NCBI GenBank assembly: GCA_963969395.1
Contig: OZ017803.1
Location: 7,316,001-7,380,000, forward strand
DNA length: 64,000 nt
Reading direction: 5' to 3'
Source: Pseudoscleropodium purum
Lineage: Eukaryota; Streptophyta; Bryopsida; Hypnales; Brachytheciaceae
This document shows positions 46,501 to 59,289 of this stretch, piece by piece. The position numbers and the translations under genes were made by a program. The stretch's first letter is position 1. Every line of letters begins with the position of its first letter. The notes beneath the pieces were generated by a model. That model was not told where the DNA came from. It searched no databases and worked only from the letters and a program-made list of their open reading frames with translations.

Positions 46501-49500
46501 TAGCCAATTTGCCTTAAAGAATGAGTACAAAGAGTAACCACCATTTTTAACATTATTTCATACAAATGTAACCTTGTGAAGTGCAACTACCTAATTTTTT
46601 GCAAGGCCAAAAAAAACTTTTTTGTCAATTCAAATGCTAATATCTTGCAATCTATATAGTGGAAAATTTTGAAATTTTTTCTGCATCTTTTCAAACTAGT
46701 TTACTAAAAAGAACCTATGGTTGCATTTACTTAAAAATGTTTTTTTTCTAAAATTTGATACTTGTACAAGAAAAAATAGTTTTAGAGCGTTTTTGGTGAA
46801 AACTTAGTAAAAACCTTTAGGGATAAATATGCTTTTCTTTAGCCAGTTCAAATTTTAGAGCTTAATAAGTGAACCAACTGAGGAATTTTTTATTAATTTT
46901 TTATGAAATGCCAAAGTGGCTATATGAAATGTTGTAGTGGTGCTCCAAATTTCAACATTCATCTACATATTAGATAGAAATATCACATTAGCATACATCA
47001 CATATCCATAATTATGTTTTTATTCACAACCTAACAATTTCATCCAAGATTTTTTTTGAATTTGAAGTTTTTATGGAAAAAATTTATAATTTGTCATCAT
47101 TTTTTAGCCAAATTATTTTTTATTGGCACAATGTGGCATTGTAAGTCCAAAGAAGAAAAAGCCCTCAACCTAAATACTTAGCATGGAGCCCAATGGACCT
47201 AGCGTACACTTTAATAACCTAGTTCTTGGACCACACATTAGAATTGCGCACATGTAGGGTTGACAAAGTCTGGTGTCCAAGGGAAAATCATGTCCAAATT
47301 GCAAACAGGTAGATAAGGCGGCAAGAATCCATAATTGTTTGTAATTTTCATCTCATTAATCAAAGTGAAATGTTTCAAAGCTTCCCACATATTTTTATAA
47401 ATCTAGAAACTGATTTCAAATTTTTGTTTATGAAAAAAGTGATTTTTTCTTGTTTGCTTGGACTACATAGTCTAAAAAGAACAAAACTACATACCATACA
47501 ATAAATTTTTAACCATGTAGCAAAAATTTATGAAAATTATTGGGCTTTAAAGAAAAAACTTCTCTACATGTTGTGTGAAAATTTCAAAATTTCAAAATAT
47601 AAATTCCATTTATAATGGCTTGCCCAAAATTGGTATGGGTAACTCCTCAAGATCCAACAAATTTTTGACCATGGAGGTTTTCAATGATTTGTTCCACTTT
47701 GATATTTTCTTGTATATGGATGTGCTTGAAATTTTTAATTTTAATAGTACAAAAGTAAAGACTATTTTGTCTAGTAAGTGTAAAATTAATTGTAGAAAAT
47801 ATTGATTGTTAGTAGAAAGCCAAAATTGACCAATTTGGATCCTACAAAATTAAAAAAATTTATATTCATGTCAATTTTTCGAAACCTTCAAATATATTAT
47901 CAGCATATTTTTTGAAACATTTGAGAAAAATTTAGAATCAGTCTTATTATTTTCATATTTTAAATCACTTTAGGTAGAACTTTCTATTTTTGAAATTGCT
48001 AAAAACTAAAATAAATTTTTTTTCTCTAGGATGATTTTTTTGTGTAAAGTGAAGACTAGAAATATCCAAAAAAATGTTTTTTTTTTCATCCCTACTATTC
48101 CTTTCATTGTAAACAAATAATGTTTACTCCCTTTCTCTATTAGTCTACATTTACTAAATAAAATTTTAAACACTTTCCACATTGAAATTTTGAAAATTAC
48201 GAAATGTAACAAGTATATAAATTTTTTAGTTTACAAATTTCTAATTTTCAAAATATTGGAATTTGTTTCCTCCTATTGAAAATTTGCTATTGATTCATTG
48301 AAGAGGACACATTGAGAGATCCTCTTGGTCCTTGATGGGTTAAGCCACAAAACTCACATGGAAAAAAAAAAAAAAAGTTGAAGCTTCCCTATATGGGACA
48401 AAACCACACACTAAAACAATATAAGGAAAAGACTCTTATTAGAAAGGAAATTCCTATAATGATTAAAGAAATATTTTGATTAGTACATAAGGCCTTAAAA
48501 TGATGGCTCAAACTTTAAAAATAGACAAATATATATATATATATATATATATAGCAAGTCAATTTTCTACAAGTTTTTCCTAAAAGGAATTTCCATCCAA
48601 GGCTAGTGCAAGATCACAACCAAAAGACTTCAATTTCAAACACCCAAATCCCAACAACCAAGTGTTTGTAGATGAAGATTTTAGGGGGGAAATCTCTGTA
48701 TGAGGACTTTTCATACAAGGAGCTAGTACAATATATTTTTTCAAATTAAAATCAAGATTGAAGGGTTTTAACTAATGGATTCAAATAAATTTAGCTAGAA
48801 ACCTCTTAAGGTTAGTATATGAATCAATAATACAAAGAAAACCAAATTTTTTTGGGGACAAACCTTCCAAAGCATAAAATCACAAGCTAAAGCTTGAAGG
48901 GATTCCTAAGACCTTCAAGAAATAGCTCCAAAAGCACAAGAAATATGAGCACATGCTCAAAATACAAAAAAATACAAAGTAGCCAAATTTGCCCAAACTT
49001 AAAATAACAAGGTGTTAGCAAGTTAACAATACAAGAAAAAGAGTGGTTTGTAAGGAAACGGGAGGCCTTTTATACTCTTTCAAAGTCCTCTTCTTCCTCA
49101 TTTTAACCTATAGGTCTTTTTAGAATTAACACTAATTATTGTTATGTACTGTAGAAAAGTCAAATTTATTGCTAGACTCTATCTAATTTTTGGAGAAAAG
49201 CTCAAAAAGACAAGTGAATTATGCCATTGGATTTCGAAAGACCATTAGCTAGTCTAAAGTTTCCACCCCCTACTACTAGGTCATTTAGACTTCATAAGCT
49301 AGCAAATTGACAATCAAAAGAAATATTAAAATCCAATTGATGAAGTTTGTAGTTTCTAAAGGATTTGACTATTTTGGTTTTTTTTGTAAGGGTCTTGAAA
49401 ATTAAAAAAAGATTCCTCTTCAACATCAATTGGACATTACAAGCTTTTAGTACATTGGTCAGTATGTTGAATACTTTAAAATTTTGCTCAAATTCAATGT

Positions 49501-51218
49501 AGCTGTTAGTTTAGGTACTTGTCGGTGTGAAAGTGCCTTAAAACTTGTCACTTGGCTTGTCACGGTGCTTTATTATCACAAAACATTCTATCCCAATTTT
49601 TAGTGAGATTTTAACCTTGTTTGGGTAATTTCTAAGAATTTTCAATCATTGATAAAAGTAGTTGACTTCTTATAGAGTCATCTTTTGCATTCCAAAAAAA
49701 TAATTTTTTTGGATAACTTCTAAAAAGATTCAAATAGTAAGCACAAGCTCATTTTTTTACTTTACACTATTCATAAAAAGGTATAAATTAATCACCTCTT
49801 TCAAATTCTATTAAAAAGGGAATCTTCTAACTAGAAGAGAATTTTGATGAACTAATTTTTTTGTTGATTTTTTGACATGTTTTTATGCCAAAAACACCTC
49901 TCTTCAATCTTTCGTCATGCCATCTTTCATGCTACTTGAAATTCTATCTTATATCATTTGAATGCTACTAGTAAAATATAATATAATTTTCTAGGATACT
50001 ATGGAATTGGATGGTGACTTCTAAGTGGACTAAGTATCTATCAATATATATCCATGACTAAAAGACTCTCTACTATAGACTAAGAACTCTTTTTTAAGTC
50101 AAACTTGTCACATACATTTGCATGTGCGGTTTTAGTCTCTAACAAGAATCTCGCAATAGTTAACCTTTGAAAGATTGGTGGTGTTTGAACATAGCTTTTG
50201 TTTTCTTGATTAGCTCTTGTAACAAGGATAATTCCTAATTTGTATAGAATAATTTTGGCAATTGCCACCATTGAAATGAAAAAAGACTTATGTAGCTTTC
50301 ATATGAAAAAAGGTTAAAAAAATCATACAATTTTTGAAAAAATGCCACTATTGATAAGATTGATGAAAGTTGTTTGGTTAAGCAATACTTTATACATACC
50401 CTAAAATGGGAATGTTGAAATGGGAAAGCTCAAAATTTCTCTAAAAACTTTGCCTTTAACTATCTTTCAAATCCCAAACATCTTTCAAACACCTTATGGA
50501 CCTCTTAGATACTATTGCATAAGCCTTATTTGCTTCCTATCCTTCCATGGAAGTAAGGCTTGTTGCTTCCCACGATACATGGCCAAGGGTATTTAGGTGA
50601 GACCTTTTAATTGAAATCCTTATAGGCTTCTTTTTTCAATAGACAATTTCTGTCAATGTTTTGGCTAATGTTGGATGGTGACCCCTCTACATTTGGGGGA
50701 ATGAAAAAAAGATCCCACATATATTGGTTAATAATAATGTTACATGTGCTAGATTATAGCCAATACGAAAAATATGAAGTTTGTCTTAAAGGCCAAAATT
50801 CATAAAATTGGCAATTTATTAAGGTAGGTATCTTGAAATGTAAATTTATAATTTCCTAAAAAATTTAGAGCTTTGTGCAACTAAATGTGACAATTTTTGT
50901 GTTGTAAATCTCACCAAAGTAACAAAATTAATATTATAAATAAATCTCATTTTGATAAAAAAAAAAAAATAATGAATGAAGTCAATGGTAATATTAACAA
51001 ACAATTTCCGTGTTTTGGGTTTGATTCATCAATTTAGTTAGTTGGAATTTGGGTAGATTTTCTTATTATTATTAAAAATTGGACTATCAATTTGAAGTAT
51101 TTTTCATATATGAAAAATATAATCTATTTTTAATACAAGAATATTGTACCTATAGGTCAAGGTTGACATTTATTATTGAATAATTAATTAAAGTTGCAAA
51201 AAGTGATTTAGAAAATGA
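43540..51218. other. AT-rich spacer, no gene
   Basis: About 7.7 kb without a coding signal. About 43800-44900 is pyrimidine-rich with many CAATTGG/CCAATTG words. About 46590-46820 and 45715-45745 resemble termini of the TTAA family (GGTCC/ATCCTTTAGGGG, GCTAATATCTTGCAATC lines). A right-end-like GGTCCTTGATGGGTTAA lies at 48331-48347. A (TA)n tract lies near 48529-48553. Confidence 0.5.
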
Positions 51219-52135
51219 TTAACCCATAAAGGACCATTGTCTTTTTGAGGAACAAATTGGATTTTGGGTAGGTACCTATGGTCTCAATTTTTGCAATGAT
51301 TTTCTGAAATTTTTTATAGATAGAAAATTTTATTATCTTTGTGGAAATATAATTTTTTTTCAACTGGTGCCAAGGAATAAAAGTTATGCCCAAATAAGCT
51401 CAAAAGATGGAGATTGGGCAACAAAAAAAACTTTCAAAAATTAAAATTTTCCAATTTTTAATTAATTTTCATAGACTATATTTTTTTCTACATAGAAAGC
51501 TTTGATTCATTTCATTTTGATAAGTGATGTGAAAGTTCTACACAATCTTGTTTTTTGAGCAATTAGAGCATCTTCCTTTAAAATTAACTTGTAGGATTCA
51601 TTTCTAAATGCAATTTTTATAATTTAAAAAAAATAAAATTCACATGATTTAATTTTTTTTTTAGAAAAATTTCACCATTTAGATTAGTGTATTTTAATTA
51701 CATTTTAGGGATATTAATAATTGAATTTTCCTTCTATGTCATACTTATTTCTACTTAACAATTTTTTTAAGAATGAAAATTAAGTTCTTATGAATTTTTT
51801 TTTCCAAGACTTTCAACTCAATTTTTCATCATAAAAATTTAAACCTCAAAACTCTGTAGTATAAGAAATTTAATTTAATAAGATTAAAAGTCAAATGATA
51901 TAGTCTTGCAATGTGCAAAAAGATTTATTTTCTTCACTTTAAACGCACATATCTTGCAATTTGTACAATCAGAAATTTTGAAATTTATTCCATGCATTTT
52001 CTTATTAGTTAGGTGTAAGATCCTATAGTTAGATGTGCAAACAAATACTTTTCAAATGATTTTATTCTTTGCAATAGAAATGGCAATTTTAAGTGTTTTT
52101 TGGCAAAAAAAAGGCCTTGGTCCTTTAGAAGTTAA
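51219..52135. mobile_element. TTAA-flanked non-autonomous element, 909 bp
   Basis: Bounded by TTAA at 51219-51222 and 52132-52135. The left end is CCCATAAAGGACCATTG; the right end in reverse complement is CTTCTAAAGGACCAAGG, so TAAAGGACCA is shared. Relatives of its right 200 bp occur near 25600, 36843 and 46800. Probably a second piggyBac-like family; no transposase. Confidence 0.5.
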
Positions 52136-53436
52136 AACTATAATTTGAAGAAATATAAGGTCTTCGAAAGGCTTATCCAAAGTGACTAAATAAGCTATTA
52201 AAAGTAAAATAGGTATCCTATCAAATTTGTCCAAAATACATAGTCACATATTTTGACTTTCATAAAAATTGTCATTTCTTGAAAATCATTAACTTGGTCT
52301 AAATTTCACATTACAAAAAGTCAATACTGTACAAGGTTTTTCATTAAAAATTAAAAATCTAATTGTCCAATCAAGTCTACTTAAGCCAATTTGAGTGGCT
52401 ATTGAAGCTACTTGCCTTGAAAGGCAACTAGCTTCAAGAGTGAGATACTTAATATTGTGATTATGGAGATGACAATAGGAACTTCTTCATACAATTAGGT
52501 TAATATTAGGTAAAACAATCCATGTGGGATATGTAAATTAAGACTAGTAGGTGCTCAACCTTTGATAGTTAAGTCAAATGCAACAATAGTGTTTAGACTT
52601 TAGAGTTAAATTTTAAATCTCATTTAGGCATAGTAGAATTAATTTTTTCAAAAACTTTGAACTAAATCAATGTGGAGAATCAAGCTAAATTTAATCTCTA
52701 AAAATATATTTGAAAATTCGAAATTCCAACTAAATTACAGCCAAATTTTAGTGAGGGGAAGGCAGGGATATTTTTTTGGACATTTTCAAACACCTTCTTT
52801 GAATTTTGTCCATAAATTTTATTTGGTGTCTCAAAATTTCAAATGGATTTTGGGAAATGAAATCTAACTTGGTTTTCTCATTATCTTCATTTAGTTCAAA
52901 GTTTTTTTTTAATAAAATTATTCTACTATGTCTACATGAAGTTTGAAATTTGACTTTAAACATGATTCCCACATTTGACAATGAGTGGTCTATCTTCTAA
53001 TTATCTCATAGCCTTTGAGGATTCATGATGGACTATTGACTTTTGTACAAAAACAACCTCTTTAACCTTTATCCTTACTAAATATTCACAAAATAAGCTT
53101 TTCACATTGCCACTAAAAAATATTTTTGATAATAAACCATTAGGCTATTTTTGAACATTTGCTTTTTTTTCCACAATTTTGTGTATGTAGAAGGTGCATC
53201 CATGCACAAAGTTTTCAGTGAACATGGTTAAGGTGTACTAAAGTACCTTAATCTTGAATTATTCAATACTTTCTACTTGGAATTTATAGCCACTAATGGG
53301 CATCTGACATCATGACTGAAGGTAAATGAGAAAAAGGGAAAAACAATTCATCACATAAAAAAAATGTAGGGCTCTTAGAGGGATGTGAAGTGGCCCTCTT
53401 GAGGCCTCATTTTTTTCCTAATGGAAATGGGTCGTT
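52136..53436. other. AT-rich spacer
   Basis: Nothing recognised. Confidence 0.5.
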
Positions 53437-56400
53437 GCAAAAAACACTTGTCCTTTTTTTTTTGTCCCCTAAATCTTAGACAAGTGTTTTTTTGCTCATA
53501 ACTTTTGCATTACATGTTTTTTCTCTATGAATTTGAAATAAGGGTACATATGGTAGTTTTAGACATTGATTATTATTTCTCAAAATTTTCAATTATTTTT
53601 CTATTTTAAAACTACCTCCAATTGGATGTCTACTTTAGCCATTTTCAAGTTTTTTAGTACTATTTGCAATCCAAAATGAAAATTTGAAGGTGCAAATTCG
53701 GATTTGAGGTCTTCTACTAAAGTTACACAAATTTGTGAAGAGATTTTCTACAAAAAAATGTCTCCCTTCCACATGTGCTAAAAGTGCACTACCTTTGTAT
53801 GCATATAGACAACACAATTTTTTTCCCAAAGATGAAAATAGTTGAGAAGAAGATTTGAAAGTTATAAAAAATGGATTTTTAAAATGGATTTTTTTTTACT
53901 ATTTTTTAGAAACCAAATTCCAAATTATCTATTTTCTTGTAGTTTTTATTACTTTTTTCTTGTGCAAAATTTTTAGAAATAAAGTATTTTAGGCTTGAAT
54001 TTTGATACGCATTTTATTTTGAATGCTTTAAAAATTATCCATATTTATTGCATTTAAAAAAACTATTCCAAAAGTCACAATATTTGAATATTATGGCTAT
54101 TTTGAACCAAAAATGGCAAGTATATCTTGTAACCATTCAAATCCCAGTTAGTTAATCCTAATTAAAGACCAAATTTCAACTTTTCTAGATTGTAGAAGAG
54201 TAATAAATCATTATACGAGGATTTACAGCTTCATAATGTGAAGACCAAGTTCTCTACTAGTCTACTACAATTTCTAAGTTTCTTATGTATAATATTCTAT
54301 GCCAAGTATAGGTCAAAAATTGGATCACTTAGTCAAGAATCCCACTTTGGGAATTGGGAGTACTCTAAATATGAAATATGGAATGGATTGATTTGTATAC
54401 AAAATTAGTCTACAAAGATGTCTTAATCAATGTTTTCTCATATTATATTCATTACTTATAATATTGGTAGTTCAGAATTAAAAAAAAATTAGGTCAAGGA
54501 AAATTTGAATACCCACTCTTATTTCAACTCCCACTTATTTGGAGCCCAATTCAAACATGCAAAAAGTTTTGTCACATATGCACTAGGTGTTTTTAGATAA
54601 ATTAAGATTTAGAACTTGGAGACAAGTATAAAGCTCTAAGTCCTAATTTTTAATTAGCTCTTTATTAAATCAAACATTAAGAATTCACTTGGATTTCAAT
54701 CTTCAAACTTCCATGATCTAGGGAAACATAAGTTAATTAATTAAGGTTGGGCCTCACAACATATTAGCCAAAGGATCTCTTAATTTTAGCTTCAAGACCT
54801 CTGCAAATGTTTTTTTTACTATGAGGTAACACAACCTATTCCAATCCCTTAAAAGAATTTTATCTTTTTCTATTATCAAGAGTCATAATCAATTAATTTG
54901 TATTGATTAGACCTTTATTAAAAACACATTGGAAAAAAAATTATCTTAAAATTATTTTTTTGAATTTTTTATGAATATTTGAAATTCAAGTAGGAACTAC
55001 CAATTACTCTATTCCTAAATATATACTAAAATCTTTGTTCAAAAAGTAACAATTCAAAAGATGACAGTCTATCAATATCTGAAAAAGTGAGTGAACTTCA
55101 CTTTAATTGCATCATGACTCATGAAAACAATTGTTTTAGGTGAAGAAGTAGGGCTTGAAAATGGTGTGTTCTACTTTAATTTGGTGTTTTGATAAACAAG
55201 TTACTTAAGTGATGTATTCAAAAGAATTAAAGAAAACTATAGGACTAAGAAAACACTATTAAAGAAAAACAACTTTTTATGGATATATATATGTTATGTT
55301 TAGTCCAACTTTTCCAAACCAATGTTGAAGGCTCATTATTACCTTAAAAAGGAACATACACAAATCTTGTCAATTAATAAACTAGTAAACCACCCATACA
55401 AATAATAAATAAATAAAACATTTGATTATATACCTTCCCTCCCGAAACAAAAACAATTTTTAAGTATGGGTATCATATACAAAATACATATGAAATACAT
55501 ACAAATATGATATACAATATACAAATGTGTAAGATGGAATATTGGTACAATACAACATATGGATACACATATGGACTACAAGATACAATTGTTAGACAAG
55601 TCCCATATTGATTGCAACCCACCTTGTTCATAAAGAAACATATATATTAAATTGACTATAAAAGAAAAATTCATTTATTATTATTCACTCATCTATCACC
55701 CCTCATTCATCTTAAAAAGACAATACAGACCAATACTTAGATGACAAAGAATCCTTCTATGTAAAACAAGAAGTGCATATTATATTCATCTTTCACAAAT
55801 TTTGTCGGAGGAAGGGAAGGTCTTGCACACTAGTTTTTGAGACCTCCAATGAGTGCTCCGATGACTGCCAGACAGTGCTCTTTTCCTTTTTTTTCTTTTT
55901 TTCTTAAACAAATTATACTGACTGTACCCAAAAGGCTGACCGACTTCCAGGTGACCAGCCCGTCCTCCCATACATGGCTAAGTGCGAGGAGGTGAGTGCA
56001 GTGAATTCACTCATTGACGGACACTGGTTTGAAGACACGGCACTCCGTCTGTCGGTATTCGATCGATTCTCAAATCCTCTGATCGAGTGAGTGTCGCAGC
56101 CCGTCCGATCGATCCTTCCATGGCTAAGTGATGAGAGGTGCGTGACGTGAATTCACTCATGCATTGACACTGGCATGGTTTCAAGACACTAGCTGCACTT
56201 TTGGAAAAGTCTCGATCCGTTTAGCTAGCTGTCGGTTTAATTTTCGATTCTTATATCGATCCTGTGATCGAGTGCGTGGCCTGCAGCAGGGAAACCGCGG
56301 CTCCCTGAGTGTTGCAGCCCGTCCGATCGATACTTCAATTCCATGGCTAAGTGATGAGAGGTGAGTGACGTGAATTCACTCGATTATGCGCGCTTTGACA

Positions 56401-57330
56401 CTGGTTTAATTTCAAGACACTGCCACTTTGGGATCGGAAAAGGCTCCGTCTATCGGTATTCGATTCTCATATCCTGTGATCGAGTGAGTGGGCTGCAGCA
56501 TGCATGCAGGGAAACCATACCGCGGCTCCCTGAGTCTCGCAGCCCGTCCGATCCTTCCATGGTTAAGTGAGAGGTGAGTGACGTGAATTCACTCATTGGC
56601 ACTGGTTTCAATTAAGACACTAGCTGCACTTTCGGAAAAGCTCCGTCTGTCGGTTTTCGATTCTCATATTGATCCTGTACGTGAGTGAGTGGCCTGCATA
56701 TATGCAGCAGGAAATTAACCGCTGTTCCCTGAGTGTCGCAGCCCGTTTTTCCATGGCTAAGTGATCGAATTCACTCGCTTATTGACAATGGTTTCGAGAC
56801 ACTGCACGTTCGGAAAAGGCTACGGTCCGTCGGTTTTCGATTCTCATATCCTGCGATCGAGTGAGTGACCTCCACCAGGGAAACCACCTCCCTAGCCTGA
56901 GTGTCGGTTTCTTGCACCTCGTACATCCTGAACTCCTGAAATTAGACTGAGATTGAACATGAAAAGTCACTCCAAGTATGCGATCAACAATAAAAAAACT
57001 AAGCTTATTACAGTAGCAAGAATTCGGCCTTTCAGCTTAGAATTTGGGGGTTAAAGCATGGCATTCCAACTGACTTGGAACGTACAATCACTTGGATCGA
57101 TCACAATGTGACTCACCACAGTCACCAGCCGTCAGTCAGACGGAGGAATCTGAACAATAATTTATCGTGTAGTTGTTGGGACTGATTGCTTCTTTTAGAT
57201 CGGTGGTTCAATCGTGTTATCTTATTTTATGTTTTGGATGCAAAATTCAATGAATACGAGTTCATTGTGCACTGAAGGTGGGTACCCCAAACCGTGCTAC
57301 TGTGCCTGGTTGCTATTATGAGAATGGTCA
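53437..57330 (+). repeat. Copy 1 of a diverged ~4-kb direct duplication
   Basis: It aligns colinearly with 59290-63006. Matching landmarks: AACACTTGTCC at 53443, CACATGTGCTAAAAGTGCAC near 53770, CAATTAATAAA at 55371, GGGAAGGTCTTGCACACTAG near 55813, and GTAGTTGTTGGGACTGATTG at 57171. The copies have many substitutions and small indels. Copy 1 lacks the TTAA element of copy 2 but has an expanded minisatellite. No coding region is shared. Confidence 0.7.
55973..56900 (+). repeat. Minisatellite of about five ~145-225-bp units
   Basis: Units begin at CCATGGCTAAGTG-like words near 55973, 56119, 56342, 56559 and 56752. Each holds GTGAATTCACTC, GGTTTCAAGACACT, CGTCTGTCGG, ATTCTCATAT and GATCGAGTGAGTG words. 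Unit lengths vary through small indels. The array is GC-richer than its flanks. Only a single degraded unit is present at the matching place in copy 2 (about 62330-62510). Confidence 0.8.
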
Positions 57331-59289
57331 AATAAAAATTCATTGATTTTCTTGTTGGCAAGTGAAAGGAGGTGCCAACATACCAAAGAACATGACATTT
57401 GCATAATATATGCAAAATTTAGGAAGGATCAAAGTTTTTTTGGGTAGATGTTTTAAATCATTTCTTCCACTCCATATGTACATAGTGATTTTGACGATGT
57501 ACACCAAGTGATAATAGCGATTTTAGGTAGGGTGTGATTTTGGGTGTACATGCTTTAATCAATTCTAAAGCTTGATGAATCCAAGCATATAGAACATGTG
57601 ATCAATATAAAAAAAAAATTTAGTCTCCAAATGCAAAAAAAATTTTGGTCAATGATGTGGCAAGGTCTCGGCCACGTCAGACTGCTGCGTCGAACCCGTT
57701 TCCTACGTTTGCAGGCTATGATAACTTGCAGGCATCAAGAGGCCCCAAAAATCTTCTAATGCCTTCCTCTTTCCAACCAAAGGTTGGTTGCAAAATCTAC
57801 TTAGAGTGGTTGCAATAATAAGAATCTTGTTAGCCAATCATAATGCACTACAATTGCATTGGAAACCACATCATAACAAATCACTACTCATGTCTTCTAC
57901 ATAGAAAAAGAATTCCCTGCATTGCCAAAATGAAGTGATACTGGTCAAGAATAAGTTGCTTCCCATATTGCATAGAGCCTAAACTCTAAACCCTTAAAAC
58001 CCTTAAAGCTGAAACTTGAACCAAATACACTAGACCACTAGCAAAAAACAGCATTCCAGCCAACAAAAAATAGCTGATGTTTTTTCAAAATTGCATTTCT
58101 ACGAACGTAGTTTTAAAAAAACATTAGTTGTTTTTTGTTGGTTGAAATATTGTTTTCTACTAGTCGACACAACCAATGAAAACCTAGCCACTTGGTCTTT
58201 TCAGAAACGATCTTTTTCTTCTTTTTCATATGCCAAGGTTAGTACACAAATGCAACCAAAAACAAGTGCACACAATTCATGGATTGGAAAGAAATTCAAA
58301 GCTCAAAGCTATTTCTAGACCAAGCTATTCACACAACTCAAACTCCAACCTCTCTAATAAAAACTGTTGAGATTGTATGAAAGAAGTCCAGCCCACTGTT
58401 AGTTCGCCTCTTGAGGTTTCTTAGGATGACAAACTTTTAATCCTTGAACATCTGGCTTATCTATGTGAAATTTTTTTTATTTTGATATCATGTGCATTTT
58501 TGGATTGAAAAAATAAAAAAGCACTTATTGAAAGTCAAACTATTGTAAAAGACCTTCCCTTTTCTTATAAAATTTAGATAATGAATCACTTGCACTTCTA
58601 TCTACACAACAAGATTCTCTATCATTTATTGACCAAAAAATGGCCACGGCATCGATTATGGGTTAACCTAGAACAAACCACCAAACAAATGTCAATGACA
58701 TGAGGTTATTGACTTCAAATAGGATTACTATAAGAGCCAACTATATACTACACCTATTCAAATTTATTCCATTTTTCATTGCTTTTATAATTGTTTCGGA
58801 CTAAGTAAGTTTTTTCTAATTCTAATCTTCAAAGACAAACTTTATTATTAAGCTATAAATACACAGACAAAGATTGACAAACCGATGTTAAAAACATTCA
58901 AATCATTACTCAACTAGAAAATGGAATAAATTTGGACATCTAGATCTTGCATTTGATAAGGTATCTTATTTTGAAATTTTAGCAGGGTGTATTCTAATTA
59001 ACTAGTTAACTAAAGGATCCTATGGTTGAATTTGTTAAAAAATAAATATACATGAAGATTTTGGCCTTACTTTAAAGATGAGGGTTGGTATCATGTAAGT
59101 ACAAGATCATGAGATGATGAGCATAGAAGATTTTACACTTATACTATAGGTATTTATATCATAAACACTTTCAATGATTGTAACTTATATCTATTTATAC
59201 ATATGTTCAAAGTTCAAATGCTCACATTTTCATGCTTACACACTAGCATTGTTACTTTGGAGACTTAAAGTATATTCTAAAAGGTGATT
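57331..59289. other. Spacer between the two duplicates
   Basis: No gene recognised. A GC-richer patch near 57660-57720 (GGCCACGTCAGACTGCTGCG) has no partner in the window. Confidence 0.5.

Noticed and set aside
47262..47290. AGGGTTGACAAAGTCTGGTG as another left end of the hAT-like family
   Set aside because: Similarity stops after about 10 bp, the first base is not C, and no GC-rich body or right end follows.
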